64,000 bases of DNA from Paenibacillus alvei DSM 29 (GCF_000293805.1 NZ_AMBZ01000001.1:1206001-1270000), one strand, 5' to 3'. Shown: positions 38,428 through 47,785, numbered from the stretch's first letter. Made by a program: numbers and translations. Notes: a model not told the origin generated them from the sequence alone.

Positions 38428-38919
38428 TTATATGCCTTCCGAAGCAGCCGGCTGGCTCGGCACCGCCTTGCGTACATCACTGCGCTTGCCGCCTGTCTTA
38501 AATACGATAATACCTCCAACTATGATCAATACTCCAATCGCTTGTTTTCCCGTAAAAGGAACCTTGTCTAAGCCAAGCAACCCCAATGAGTCGAATAACA
38601 AAGCAAAGCTGATCTGGGACGCCATCACGATCGAGACGGCAAACGTCGGGCCAAGCCGCTTCACTCCCTGTACGACACTAAGAACGACGCCGACCCCAAT
38701 GATGCCGCTGAACCAGTACCATGTCTTCATATTCGGCAAATCGAATAGCTGCTTGCCTTCAACGGCCAAGCCAATCGCGAATGAAGCCAGAAATCCCATG
38801 CCCAGCACGATCGTCGTAGTCGTCCACGTTCCCACGCCTTCGTTTACTCGGCTGTTGAATACATTTTGAATGCCCACAAGCGAGCCGGCTATGAGCGCCA
38901 GTACCAAGCCTGTAATCAT
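38428..38919 (-). CDS. DMT-family transporter, YdcZ/DUF606 type (subunit 1)
   Basis: Small membrane protein of 163 residues with five hydrophobic helices (MITGLVLALIAGSLVGIQNVFN at the start). The family resembles half of a drug/metabolite transporter and often occurs as pairs. Start ATG 38919 with GAGAGGAG upstream, 13 bp after the Crp-type gene stop. With the second DUF606 gene (39661-40086) it probably forms a heterodimer; substrate unknown. Confidence 0.82.
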   Translation of the reverse strand: MITGLVLALIAGSLVGIQNVFNSRVNEGVGTWTTTTIVLGMGFLASFAIGLAVEGKQLFDLPNMKTWYWFSGIIGVGVVLSVVQGVKRLGPTFAVSIVMASQISFALLFDSLGLLGLDKVPFTGKQAIGVLIIVGGIIVFKTGGKRSDVRKAVPSQPAASEGI

Positions 38920-38932
38920 AAACGTTCTCCTC

Positions 38933-39634
38933 TCACTTTTCATATATATTATGGCCAGCCAATGCCCGCAATCGCTCCCTGTTCTTTACAGAAATGAAGC
39001 CTCGATTGCGCTCGACCAAACCTTCATCACAAAGCTTATGAATAACTCGATTCAGATGCCTATAGCTGGTGCCGATGAAATTGGCCACGTCCCGTAGACT
39101 TACGGCACGAAGCTGTCCATTAAATCGCGGATCCGATTCATCGTACGAGATGGACAAGAGGTAACTTGCCAAGCGCGCTTCCACCGGATACATCAGATTA
39201 AAACTTAAGAAATCCGATTTCATGCAAAACTTCGTTGTTATGATTTTCAACAGAAATTGAAGCAGATTTGCATCATCTTTCGCATACTGATGCAGCCAAC
39301 GGTAATGGACGGCGATCATATAAACCGGAGACACCGCCTCAACCGTGTTCATGAAGTCGATGCCTTGCACATATTCAATGTCTCCGACTGCTTCAAGTGC
39401 AGTTTTGAACGACACGATCAGCGCTTTGCCCTCCGCCGAGGTGTTATACACCTTGACCTTTCCTTTCACGAGCACACATAAATACTCGGCAGGATCGCCC
39501 TGCGAACAGATCAGTTCCCCCTGCTCATAACGGTACAATGTCAAATGCGGCGTTATATTCGCATTAAATATCGAGGATATCTGATGAATCTCCATATAGT
39601 GAGCCAGTTGTTCACGATCCTTAATTTCTTTCAT
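38933..39634 (-). CDS. Crp/Fnr-family regulator (YeiL-like)
   Basis: A 233-residue regulator: cyclic-nucleotide-binding-like beta roll at about 20-130 (RYEQGELICSQGDPAEYLCVLVKGKVKVY), dimer helix, and a C-terminal winged HTH (VSLRDVANFIGTSYRHLNRVIHKL). No four-cysteine iron-sulphur motif as in Fnr, so the signal is unknown. It sits between two DUF606 transporter genes in one operon and probably controls them. Confidence 0.9.
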   Translation of the reverse strand: MKEIKDREQLAHYMEIHQISSIFNANITPHLTLYRYEQGELICSQGDPAEYLCVLVKGKVKVYNTSAEGKALIVSFKTALEAVGDIEYVQGIDFMNTVEAVSPVYMIAVHYRWLHQYAKDDANLLQFLLKIITTKFCMKSDFLSFNLMYPVEARLASYLLSISYDESDPRFNGQLRAVSLRDVANFIGTSYRHLNRVIHKLCDEGLVERNRGFISVKNRERLRALAGHNIYEK

Positions 39635-39660
39635 AGCGCGCCTTCACCCCTGCCGCAAAA

Positions 39661-40086
39661 TTACATCTTTAATATAATCACTCCGGCGATCATCATCCCA
39701 ATGCCGATGAACTGTGCCAGCTTCATTTTTTGCTTCGCTACACCGAACCAACCTTTGCTATCGACGATAAAGGTTACGCTGAGCTGAGCAATCAACACCA
39801 CAGCAATTGTCAAGGTAACGCCGACGTGATGAATAGACGTAATATTGCTGGAAATGATGATTGCCGCCAAGGCTCCACTCGTCAAATAGAGCGGCTTCAC
39901 CTGCTTGATTCTTCTCCATTTACCGTCGCGAACAAGCAGTAGAAGAATGAAGGCCAGTACGAATCCCGTAAACTGGGTAATCGTTGCCGCTTGCCAAGTG
40001 CCAATATCTTGACTGATTCGGGAGTTTGCCACACCTTGCAGCGTAATGAACGCTCCGCCTAACAATGCAAATAGGATTCCTGCCAT
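39661..40086 (-). CDS. DMT-family transporter, YdcZ/DUF606 type (subunit 2)
   Basis: A 141-residue membrane protein with five hydrophobic helices beginning MAGILFALLGGAFITLQG, parallel to subunit 1 (GLVLALIAGSLVGIQN). ATG 40086 has AGGGGAGCGGG upstream; the longer in-frame start at 40179 has none. It is the first gene of the DMT-Crp-DMT operon. Confidence 0.8.
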   Translation of the reverse strand: MAGILFALLGGAFITLQGVANSRISQDIGTWQAATITQFTGFVLAFILLLLVRDGKWRRIKQVKPLYLTSGALAAIIISSNITSIHHVGVTLTIAVVLIAQLSVTFIVDSKGWFGVAKQKMKLAQFIGIGMMIAGVIILKM

Positions 40087-40316
40087 TTTTCCCGCTCCCC
40101 TAAGTTGGATTTCGATTTCATTATTATTTAAAATCAGACCCATGCCTCCGGGGAAGGACATATGTCCCAAGTGTATCAAAAAAGCAAAAATCAGCGTAGA
40201 GGCGGAATTATATTACATCAGGATCCCAGCTCAGTTTATCTCCCCGATATCGAATGGAAGGATTGTCCATCGCGGCGATTCATGTTAGTATTATGAACAA
40301 TCAACAGTAAATTTTA

Positions 40317-40330
40317 ATTTACCGGTAAAT
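40317..40330 (+). promoter_or_regulatory. Palindromic operator before the ArsR-type gene
   Basis: ATTTACCGGTAAAT is a perfect 14-bp palindrome 18 bp before the start codon, preceded by the imperfect palindrome GTAAATTTTAATTTAC. Likely the ArsR-type protein's own operator. Confidence 0.6.
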
Positions 40331-40347
40331 CGTAGTGAGGTGATTGG

Positions 40348-40998
40348 ATGAATGTGACTAGCGTCTATAAAATCCAGACTCATGAGCAGCTAAAAGCAAT
40401 CGCTGATCCTCTCCGGACAAAGATGCTTATGAACCTGGTCAAGCAAGAATATACTGGGCAGCAGCTTGCCGAAATGCTTGGTATAACGCGAAATAATATT
40501 TATTTTCATCTGAAGGAGCTAGAGAAGCATCAGGTAATTCAAGTCGTACGGAAAGAAGAGAAGAACGGTATCGTGCAAAAGTATTACCGTGCAGTTGCGA
40601 GCCGCTTTATTCCGGAGGATCATTTGCTGCCGAGCATGGATCTAATCGATACATCGCGTCAAGTGTTCATGGAAACTGTCGAGGCAACCCGCACAAAGAT
40701 CGAGAGCGCGCCGGCTGCATCCTTCGCTCTGAACAGCAGCAACCTGGAGCAACGGAAGAACATCGCCTCCACCTATCAAATGATGGCGACGGAAGGAAAT
40801 TTCCACGCCTTCATCGAGGAATTCAAGCTACTGCTGGACAAGCATTTTATGCAGCATACGGGGAATGAAGGGCAGAATCATAGTAAAAATGAACGTAAAC
40901 AACATGCTTTACAGACAGAGAAAACAGAAGAACAAAAAAGCTACTATTTGTCCTTAATTGCATTTCAAGATGACAGCGAAGATATTGCCATTCCATGA
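40348..40998 (+). CDS. ArsR-like HTH regulator
   Basis: A 216-residue protein with an N-terminal ArsR-type winged HTH: AIADPLRTKMLMNLV, then the recognition part GQQLAEMLGITRNNIYFHLKEL, and wing RKEEKNGIVQKYYRAV. The C-terminal 120 residues are helical and lack a metal-binding cysteine cluster, so metal sensing is unlikely. It is followed by an MBL hydrolase 30 bp later, probably its regulated partner. Confidence 0.88.
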   Translation: MNVTSVYKIQTHEQLKAIADPLRTKMLMNLVKQEYTGQQLAEMLGITRNNIYFHLKELEKHQVIQVVRKEEKNGIVQKYYRAVASRFIPEDHLLPSMDLIDTSRQVFMETVEATRTKIESAPAASFALNSSNLEQRKNIASTYQMMATEGNFHAFIEEFKLLLDKHFMQHTGNEGQNHSKNERKQHALQTEKTEEQKSYYLSLIAFQDDSEDIAIP

Positions 40999-41028
40999 TT
41001 ACGTTTTCACTTTCTGGAGGGATACCAC

Positions 41029-41862
41029 ATGCTAGCTAACTCAACCAAGCGTGAGCAGCGCGCAACAAAATATCCAATCGTCATAGACGATGCTTGGTTC
41101 ACCGTCTCCAAGCTGGACGATAGCACGTTCGCAATTAGCGAATACGGCCATTGGGAGAGAGTTCATTCTTTTCTGCTCATCGGCAGCGAACGAGCCGCTC
41201 TAATTGACACGGGCCTCGGCATTGATGATATCACGCGAATGACTAATCAACTAACCAGTCTGCCCATCACAGTGCTTACCACCCATGTTCACTGGGATCA
41301 TATCGGCAGCCATGGCAAGTTCGAGCGCATTTACGTCCACGAGATGGATGAAGATTGGCTTGTCAACGGCATTAAAGGATTGCCAATTGAGCAGGTTCGC
41401 AAAGATGTATCGCGTGATATTACGAGACCTTTACCGGCTACCTTCGATCCTGCTGCCTACACTCCCTATCAAGGCAAGCCGACTGGCCTTCTGCGAGATG
41501 GAGATGCAATTGATTTAGGAGATCGCAAACTCATCGTTTATCATACGCCAGGTCATTCTCCCGGACATATCGTGGTGCACGATACAAGCAGAGGATACTT
41601 ATTTGCTGGCGATCTGCTGTACGATGAGACACCGATCTATGCGTTCTATCCTTCAACGAGTCCGGAAGATCTTGTGTCCTCATGGCAGAAAATCTCGGAG
41701 ATCGAGGGCATTGTGCAAATATTCGGTTCCCATAACCGGCTTGGGCTGGAGCCCGAATTATTAGGTGCGGTGAAAGATGCAGCAGCAGAACTGCGAGAAA
41801 AGGAGCTTGTCCGCTTCGGAACAGGCATTCACCAATTCCATGGATTTTCAGTTCAGTTCTGA
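41029..41862 (+). CDS. MBL-fold metal hydrolase
   Basis: A 277-residue metallo-beta-lactamase-fold enzyme with the metal motif HVHWDH (about residues 86-91), a further His in HTPGHSPGH and Asp in LFAGDLLYDE, and a last His in FGSHNRLG. Start ATG with CTGGAGGG upstream. No signal peptide. Co-transcribed with an ArsR-type regulator, so it may be induced by its substrate; that substrate is unknown. Confidence 0.9.
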   Translation: MLANSTKREQRATKYPIVIDDAWFTVSKLDDSTFAISEYGHWERVHSFLLIGSERAALIDTGLGIDDITRMTNQLTSLPITVLTTHVHWDHIGSHGKFERIYVHEMDEDWLVNGIKGLPIEQVRKDVSRDITRPLPATFDPAAYTPYQGKPTGLLRDGDAIDLGDRKLIVYHTPGHSPGHIVVHDTSRGYLFAGDLLYDETPIYAFYPSTSPEDLVSSWQKISEIEGIVQIFGSHNRLGLEPELLGAVKDAAAELREKELVRFGTGIHQFHGFSVQF

Positions 41863-41980
41863 ATAGAGGGCCGGCATAAGTTGTAAGAAAAGTCCTTCCC
41901 GCTCCCCCAATCGCCCCTTATACTGGAAGTAGCATGATAGGTGACAACACATACAACACGAATGGAAACGGAGGATCACT

Positions 41981-44590
41981 GTGAGGAATGCAATGCGATG
42001 GCTATCCGCCATCATGATGATTGTGATTTTGCTTCACCCAGGAATTGTTCAAGCTGCTTCTATGCCGATAAAATCCGGCGTTGTTCAGGATACGGCCAAA
42101 ATGATCCCTAAAGAATCGATTCCATATATCGAACGGGCCGCGAAAGGGAATCCGTATACCTTTTATCTCCTTACCATCAATAGTCTAAATGGACAAGATG
42201 CAGCCGAGTATGCAACCGCAGTGTATCGTAAATGGAAGCTGACAGCGGATGACATACTTATCGTTTTATCCAAGGAAGATCGGCGCGTAGAAATGAACTT
42301 CAACAATCCTGCCCTGCAGGAGAAGATCGATGCGCTTCCCGATGATTTTAACGGGGATGGCCAGTCCCGATCCAAACTAAGTGAATTCGTCGATAGGCAC
42401 TTTATTCCGAAAGCCAAGGAAGGCAATTTCGCCAGAGCCGCTATTACCTTGATAGAAGCGACTAAGCAATTAAAGCCCGCAGCTATTTCGATTCCGGAAG
42501 AACCTGCTGGAAATCTTCCATCCGACAAGCATCCAAACACATCGAATAGCGATAGCGGAGCTCCAATAAAGCCGCAGGAGCCTGCCGGACCCGGAGCATT
42601 CGAACGATTTTGGAATGGCATCCCTTGGCCGACCGTGGGAGTCATAGCGGGCATTATCGCATTATGCATACCATTATGCATATGGACATGGCGCCTGCAA
42701 CGACTACGCAAGCTGCGTAATCAAATTCCTGTCGTGATGGCTGCTGTCAGCCACGCGCTCGAACGCGTTCGTCATTACGCCGAGTTATATCAGGGCACGA
42801 CCCAGCAAGAGGCGTCGTCCATCGAAGGGCAGTTAACGTCATCCATAATCGAGCTCGATTCTAGCTTGAAGGAGCTTCAACAAATCAGCTTCGTTCGCAC
42901 GATGCTGCCTACGTTAAAAAAACAACTCGATTCCGCTGAGAACGTGCGGCAAACGAAAGAAAACGAAGTTGCGGAGCTATCGAGGCAGATTGAACAAATC
43001 GAGTCGATTGAACGGCAGCTTGTGGACAGCATACGCGAAGCGCGTACGCGCCTTCAACAGCTCGAATATGAATATCGTTCAGAAACCAATGCGCGGGGCT
43101 GGTCGCTGGACGGGATCGAGCAGCGCCACCATGACCTTGTGAATCGCATCCAAACTGTGGACGATATGGACACATTCGATCCGATCGGCGCCAATGCCAT
43201 CATGGACACTTGCAAGACTGGAATCGAGCAGTTGTCGCAAGATATCTCTTCCATCTCGCACTATGCGAACCTATACCAGCAGTTCCCAAACGAGATGGCC
43301 AGCAGCCGTTCCCGCTTCGAAAGCATCGTACAGGAGCATAGGCTTAAGCTGATCCGAATCGATCCTTACGGCTGTCTAGAGCAAGCTAGGGACACGAATG
43401 AACGGATGCTGGAGCATCTGCAAATCGGCAATATTTCAGAAGTTGCCCAATTGGCAGAGCATAGACGCCAGCTTCTGGCGGAGGCCGTTCAAATGACGCA
43501 GCGAATAGCTGATTTGAAGTTAAAAAATGCCGAAGACATCCAAGCTATTGCGAAGAGATTATCGAATTTTATGGATCAAGAACGACAGATGAATGAGCTT
43601 CATAACCGAGTCACCCATACATATCGATCTACCTACTGGGAGCATGCTTGGGAGCTGTATCATAACGGGCTTCCCGAAATTGCCCAAATGCGATCGAGGC
43701 TGAACGATGTTCGTTCGTTATCTTCCGAAGAGGTGCAGGAATACGAATTGGCTCGTCAGGAACTTGACGGAATTTTGCAAGCTCTGCAGGATCAGGATCG
43801 CAATCAAAGGCAATATGAAGGACTCGTCACGAAATTAGATCAGGCGGTTGATCTGATCAACAGGCAGCTAAAGAGCGGCGAACAAGCATTTTCCCGAGGC
43901 CGGGACGTCATCGCCCGCAATCGACTCGTTCAAGTATGGGGCCCTGCTGAAGCGTCTCTATTGAAGCTTGACTCTGGACTGAAGCAGTTGATTGCTCAGC
44001 CTCCTTATGACATCGACTTCATGTCGGAGCTAAGCTCCCGATATGTGCGGGAAGCAGAGGCCTACCTCCAGGATGTGGAGCGAACCGCGATTTTGAAGCG
44101 CGATGCGGAACGCAATATTAACGATATGGAAGCACGGTATCGTTCAACTTACAATCGTACACGAAGAAAAATAAAATTGTCCCATTTTGATTATCAATAT
44201 TCGCAAGTGATCTCTAATGCCAATGATTATATGCAGCGGGGAGACTACCAGCGCGCAAGTCAGGAGGCTGCCATGTTGGCGGGCATCATTAATGCCATGA
44301 ACGCAGCCTATGATGCCGTACTGGCAGAAGAACGGCGCCGCGAAGAAGCTCGACGTGCGGAAGAACGAAGACGCGAGGAGGCCCGCCGCGCCGAGGAGCG
44401 CAGAATCGAGGAAGAGAAGAGACGCCGCGAGCAAGCCAATTCGAGCAGCTCAGGCAGCTGGGGCGGCAGCTCCAACTCTTCCAGCTCCAACAGCTCCGGC
44501 GGTTCCAGTTGGGGAAGCAGTTCGAACAGCTCCGGCGGCTCCAGTTGGGACAGCAGCAACAAAAATTCCTCAGGCGGCTCTAATTGGTAG
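41981..44590 (+). CDS. TPM-domain (YgcG-like) membrane protein with long coiled coil
   Basis: An 869-residue protein. Signal peptide 1-25; TPM domain about 28-160 (DTAKMIPKESIPYIERAAKG, DDILIVLSKEDRRVEMNF); Pro-rich linker; TM near 213-232 (WPTVGVIAGIIALCIPLCIW); cytoplasmic coiled coil about 235-780; an ERRREEARRAEE charged helix about 785-815; and a Ser/Gly/Trp-rich tail with repeats of NSSGGSSWG. TPM proteins are usually 250-300 residues, so the coiled coil is an unusual insertion. GTG start after CGGAGG. Possibly an envelope or phage-shock-like scaffold; function unknown. Confidence 0.82.
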   Translation: MRNAMRWLSAIMMIVILLHPGIVQAASMPIKSGVVQDTAKMIPKESIPYIERAAKGNPYTFYLLTINSLNGQDAAEYATAVYRKWKLTADDILIVLSKEDRRVEMNFNNPALQEKIDALPDDFNGDGQSRSKLSEFVDRHFIPKAKEGNFARAAITLIEATKQLKPAAISIPEEPAGNLPSDKHPNTSNSDSGAPIKPQEPAGPGAFERFWNGIPWPTVGVIAGIIALCIPLCIWTWRLQRLRKLRNQIPVVMAAVSHALERVRHYAELYQGTTQQEASSIEGQLTSSIIELDSSLKELQQISFVRTMLPTLKKQLDSAENVRQTKENEVAELSRQIEQIESIERQLVDSIREARTRLQQLEYEYRSETNARGWSLDGIEQRHHDLVNRIQTVDDMDTFDPIGANAIMDTCKTGIEQLSQDISSISHYANLYQQFPNEMASSRSRFESIVQEHRLKLIRIDPYGCLEQARDTNERMLEHLQIGNISEVAQLAEHRRQLLAEAVQMTQRIADLKLKNAEDIQAIAKRLSNFMDQERQMNELHNRVTHTYRSTYWEHAWELYHNGLPEIAQMRSRLNDVRSLSSEEVQEYELARQELDGILQALQDQDRNQRQYEGLVTKLDQAVDLINRQLKSGEQAFSRGRDVIARNRLVQVWGPAEASLLKLDSGLKQLIAQPPYDIDFMSELSSRYVREAEAYLQDVERTAILKRDAERNINDMEARYRSTYNRTRRKIKLSHFDYQYSQVISNANDYMQRGDYQRASQEAAMLAGIINAMNAAYDAVLAEERRREEARRAEERRREEARRAEERRIEEEKRRREQANSSSSGSWGGSSNSSSSNSSGGSSWGSSSNSSGGSSWDSSNKNSSGGSNW

Positions 44591-44603
44591 ATCTTACAGC
44601 CAG

Positions 44604-44640
44604 CAAAAAAACGCTTGGACAGAAGTCCAAGCGTTTTTCA
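44604..44640. terminator. Bidirectional terminator between convergent genes
   Basis: AAAAACGCTTGGAC pairs perfectly with GTCCAAGCGTTTTT around AGAA; it serves both the TPM gene and the facing GNAT gene. Confidence 0.88.
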
Positions 44641-44647
44641 CGTTGAT

Positions 44648-45058
44648 TTAGTCAGGACTTCCGGACTGCATGCGGTAATTCCGGAACATCATCCCGTTCG
44701 CCTTCATCATGCCGAAATGCTCATAATAAGGAACCAGGTCATCGTCACAGCACAAATCAATTATATAGATGTCATCCAACTCTTTGAGCATCTGACTGAC
44801 TAATTGCTTACCAATTCCCTTGCCTTTATATGCAGGCAATACTTCAAGCAGTGGAATATATGCAGACAACACACCGTCACTTATCGCTGTTATAAATCCT
44901 ACGACTTGACCCGTCTGCTCATCCATCGCCAGAATCACTTTGCTGCTGTTCTTCAATAACCGAAGGTGAGTTTCCGGACTCGGCGGATTCGGCCAATTCA
45001 CAAAAAAGCCTTCTAACATTTCAGCTGTAATTCCATCGACTGAGTACTTGTATATCAT
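44648..45058 (-). CDS. GNAT family N-acetyltransferase
   Basis: A 136-residue single-domain acetyltransferase. The acetyl-CoA loop is AYKGKGIGKQLVSQML near 95-110 and the end motif is VPYYEHFGMMKANGMM. Cytoplasmic. ATG preceded by GAGGAGAT. Monocistronic. Substrate unknown. Confidence 0.88.
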   Translation of the reverse strand: MIYKYSVDGITAEMLEGFFVNWPNPPSPETHLRLLKNSSKVILAMDEQTGQVVGFITAISDGVLSAYIPLLEVLPAYKGKGIGKQLVSQMLKELDDIYIIDLCCDDDLVPYYEHFGMMKANGMMFRNYRMQSGSPD

Positions 45059-45220
45059 ATTCGATCATCTCCTCATGGACTTGTCTGAGATAAATGATCG
45101 ATATCAATAATAAAGTAAAAACAAACCAATAACCTCCGTATCCTCAAAAGAAGCACTATACCAATATACGGAAGTCTAATATATTACGCATTATTTTCTA
45201 CGCCAGCTTGCCTACTGCTG

Positions 45221-46093
45221 CTATGGTGTCCAATGTGCCGGGCGGAACAGCTCTCCAGGCAATTTAGTATGCGCATCCCCTTTCGCAGCGTTAATTTGCA
45301 CCTGAGTCAGAAAAATACTGTCTCGCAAATCCGCACCGCAAAGATCAGCATCTCGCAAATCCGCTCCGATGAAGTCGGCTCCACGCAAATCCGCATGCTT
45401 CAAATCAGCAGCGATCAGATAAGCGCCTCGAAAGTTAGCCCCTTTGAGATCGGCTGCTGTTAATTTGGCTCCCATAAGATCAGCGCCGCGATAATTCTTT
45501 CGTTCTCCATTCGAACTGCCCTTTAGATTGTGGCGTACCTCCAGCCATACCAGTTCGCTAGTTTGCACTAACAGCATATTTACATTTGCGCGATGTGTAG
45601 GAACATCCAGCTTCAGAAGTTCATCTGCACGGAGCTCTGTCAGACGTATCGTCTCTGTCAGCGCCATGCTAAGCTCTTGACGAATAGAACGCACTGCCTC
45701 CCGCATAAGCGCTTCATGTAAATACCATAGCATTTCGTGGAGCTGATGCATAATCGGAAAGACGTTATACATCGTTTTCGCTCTCTCTGAGCCTTCCCGC
45801 CAATCGATTCCCTCAAACGTAATCTGCGACACCTTCTGTCCTGCGCCGAAGCATTCAAACACGGTGCACCCTTTACATCCTCGTTCTCGTAAATTCGTGT
45901 GAATGCCGCAGCGATAATTAGCCTGTAAGTTCGAGCAAGGCACTCCCGCATCCTTGTTCATGGCAAAATCAACAGATGCAGCAAATGGGAGCGCAACACA
46001 GCAAAGCCCGAAGCAATTTTCGCAATCGGCGCGCAGGTCGTCCCAATGAATGTGGTGAAGGGTATGAGAATAATCTCGGTTTCCTTCTAGCAA
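45221..46093 (-). CDS. Cys-rich domain fused to pentapeptide repeats
   Basis: About 290 residues. The N-terminal part has cysteine clusters (CENCFGLCC; CGIHTNLRERGCKGCTVFEC) that look like a metal or iron-sulphur site. A helical middle follows, then about 16 pentapeptide repeats of the A(D/N)LxX type (ADLMGAKLTAADLKGANF...) forming a right-handed beta helix. TTG at 46093 fits the GGAGG site better than GTG at 46102. Pentapeptide proteins can mimic DNA and guard gyrase, but the Cys-rich fusion points to another role, unknown. Cytoplasmic. Confidence 0.78.
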   Translation of the reverse strand: MLEGNRDYSHTLHHIHWDDLRADCENCFGLCCVALPFAASVDFAMNKDAGVPCSNLQANYRCGIHTNLRERGCKGCTVFECFGAGQKVSQITFEGIDWREGSERAKTMYNVFPIMHQLHEMLWYLHEALMREAVRSIRQELSMALTETIRLTELRADELLKLDVPTHRANVNMLLVQTSELVWLEVRHNLKGSSNGERKNYRGADLMGAKLTAADLKGANFRGAYLIAADLKHADLRGADFIGADLRDADLCGADLRDSIFLTQVQINAAKGDAHTKLPGELFRPAHWTP

Positions 46094-46852
46094 GTAGAGC
46101 ACCTCCGATGTGCTAGCAATCTGAGATGATTATAACGGAATGAATTGGTTCTATCTATTAAAAAAAATGTGTCCACGCTACAAATGATGATGTCTGCCTG
46201 TCTCTTTCTTAGCATGATGCGGAACAAGAATTGTAAGAGAGGAGGAACCGCAAAGGAAATAAACAGAGTACGGAATATCTGATAGCCTGATACCATCGAG
46301 AGGTCAGCCTGAATCTCATGTGCAATGATCCCCATCTGCTCCATGCCTCCGGGAGCGAGACTAAGCAGCGCCGTCGACTCGGATACAGATTGCAGTGCCG
46401 CTAGCAACACACTTAATGCGAGAGCACCAACCACCAGCGTGAGTCCGCTGGCAATCGCAAGGCCAATCGTTCCTCAACTTGTTCGTCATCTAACCTGGTT
46501 TTAGCGTCATCCCTACATAAGTGCCGATGAGAAGCTGAGCCATATGAATCACAGAAGGAGGAAGAGGAACTCCGTCGACTCCGAATCGTTGAACAAGGGC
46601 AATGCCGGTTGCAGGGCCTAATAAATAAGCTGTCGGCAATTTGATTTTGGTGCCGATACGCGCACATGCAATACTGATCGCAGCGAACAATATCAGTTTC
46701 AGGAGCATTTCGCTTGTATAGGCTGCTGTCGCTACTTGTTGGGAAGTTTCGAGTGAGTGTGTTGTTGATCCACTCATATTGCCGAATAATGGGTTCAAAA
46801 GAAACAAGGGAGTAGCTGTAATAATCGTCATTAGACCTATGGGGAAATGCAT
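46087..46852 (-). pseudogene. AbrB-type (COG3180) membrane protein, broken
   Basis: Pieces of a membrane protein of the AbrB/aidB-regulator family lie in three frames: ...TAYLLGPATGIALVQRFG, LIGTYVGMTLKPG up to 46490; LDDEQVEERLAL; then IASGLTLVVGALAL with the family hallmark SLAPGGMEQMGIIAHE. Two added bases would join them (near 46489 and 46460). The first about 100 residues of the family are missing, and the end runs into the pentapeptide gene start. Dead gene by truncation even if the frameshifts are errors. Confidence 0.7.
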
Positions 46853-47055
46853 CTTTCATACGCGAAGGCAGCACGACTCCGGAAGGAACCCATGCTCTAT
46901 CGATCAATCAGCTGGCGGCTGCGTATTTTGGTAACGTAGAGCAAGCAGCGATGGCAAAATGAATCGAGTCTCTTGAATAGGAAAAATAAAGAAAGCCAAC
47001 TCATATTCGGCAACACGACCATCACCTGCAGCTGCGTAAGCGGCATAAGAGTTAT

Positions 47056-47241
47056 GTGTTGGCTGCAGCTAGAACGCCTACGATCAGAACGGTGAACGAT
47101 GTAAATGATAATGGTGGCCATGTGACAGTAAATCTGGCGAAAGCTTTATCTGACCTACAAAAAACGGTGAACGAACTGAGTGATATGATTCGCGCGCTCG
47201 GTCACATCGTCCAGCAACAAAATCAAGCTGCAGCTTCATGA
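47056..47241 (+). CDS. Small ORF, 61 residues, possibly a gene remnant
   Basis: A GTG-started frame ending ...LAKALSDLQKTVNELSDMIRALGHIVQQQNQAAAS, an amphipathic helix with a Gln-rich tail that looks like a real C-terminus. The frame is open further upstream (THIRQHDHHLQLRKRHKSYV), and no ribosome site is seen, so a longer gene may have lost its start. The neighbouring stretch 46862-46965 also reads as the tail of a protein (ALSINQLAAAYFGNVEQ). No family recognised. Confidence 0.4.
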   Translation: MLAAARTPTIRTVNDVNDNGGHVTVNLAKALSDLQKTVNELSDMIRALGHIVQQQNQAAAS

Positions 47242-47323
47242 TCTGAAGTCGAGTCAAATAGATCCGGATAAGTTCGATCATGGGCTAATTTATCATTACC
47301 CTGAAAAGTAAGAAGATGAGAAC

Positions 47324-47473
47324 ATGATATTAAACAATGTGCAGAAAGAGACAATCCGCCAGATGGATGTAGGAGATAACGTGACGTTCGGCGGAGTAGC
47401 AACGGGTACGGATGATCGGTACGAAGTACATAGAGTGACCGAAGGAGAATATAGAGTTGGGAAGCACTCATGA
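47324..47473 (+). CDS. Small ORF, 49 residues
   Basis: ATG-started frame of charged, globular character (MILNNVQKETIRQMDVGDNV, GTDDRYEVHRVTEGEYRVG). The ribosome site is weak (GATGAG). Its stop overlaps the ATG of a further 58-residue frame (47470-47646), which however runs antisense into the well-supported gene at 47561-47785. Unknown function. Confidence 0.4.
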   Translation: MILNNVQKETIRQMDVGDNVTFGGVATGTDDRYEVHRVTEGEYRVGKHS

Positions 47474-47560
47474 TTTGCTTGAAGATGGATTATGTATCAT
47501 CGACCGAAGAAGAAAATCCCCGCTCAAGGCTGAATTTGCCCGAATACGGCGTTCGAGAGG

Positions 47561-47785
47561 CTAGACTATTTCACAAAATCCGGGATTATGTGCACAGTCT
47601 TTACAAATTGTCTGAATTCGTACAATATGGTCAGTCCTTTTTTTGAAAATATTTTTAATTGAAGAAAATATTTTATCAAAGAAGTTACTTAGATATTTTT
47701 TGACTAGAAAACCTACCAGAGCAAAGAATAGTGAAATACCTATTATAAAAACAAATAGTTTTAGTCCTATTTCTATAAATTCCAT
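47561..47785 (-). CDS. Small single-pass membrane protein, 74 residues
   Basis: ATG with a perfect AAGGAGGTG site 8-9 nt upstream. One TM helix (about 8-30, LFVFIIGISLFFALVGFLV), then a basic segment and a C-terminal part with two cysteines (CKDCAHNPGFC gives three). The cysteines suggest a zinc knot or redox site on the cytosolic side. No family recognised; well supported as a gene by the ribosome site. Confidence 0.65.
   Translation of the reverse strand: MEFIEIGLKLFVFIIGISLFFALVGFLVKKYLSNFFDKIFSSIKNIFKKRTDHIVRIQTICKDCAHNPGFCEIV

Noticed and set aside
47470..47646. 58-residue plus-strand ORF overlapping the preceding ORF by ATGA
   Set aside because: Its second half is antisense to the minus-strand membrane protein gene, which has a far better ribosome site; only the first half could be coding.
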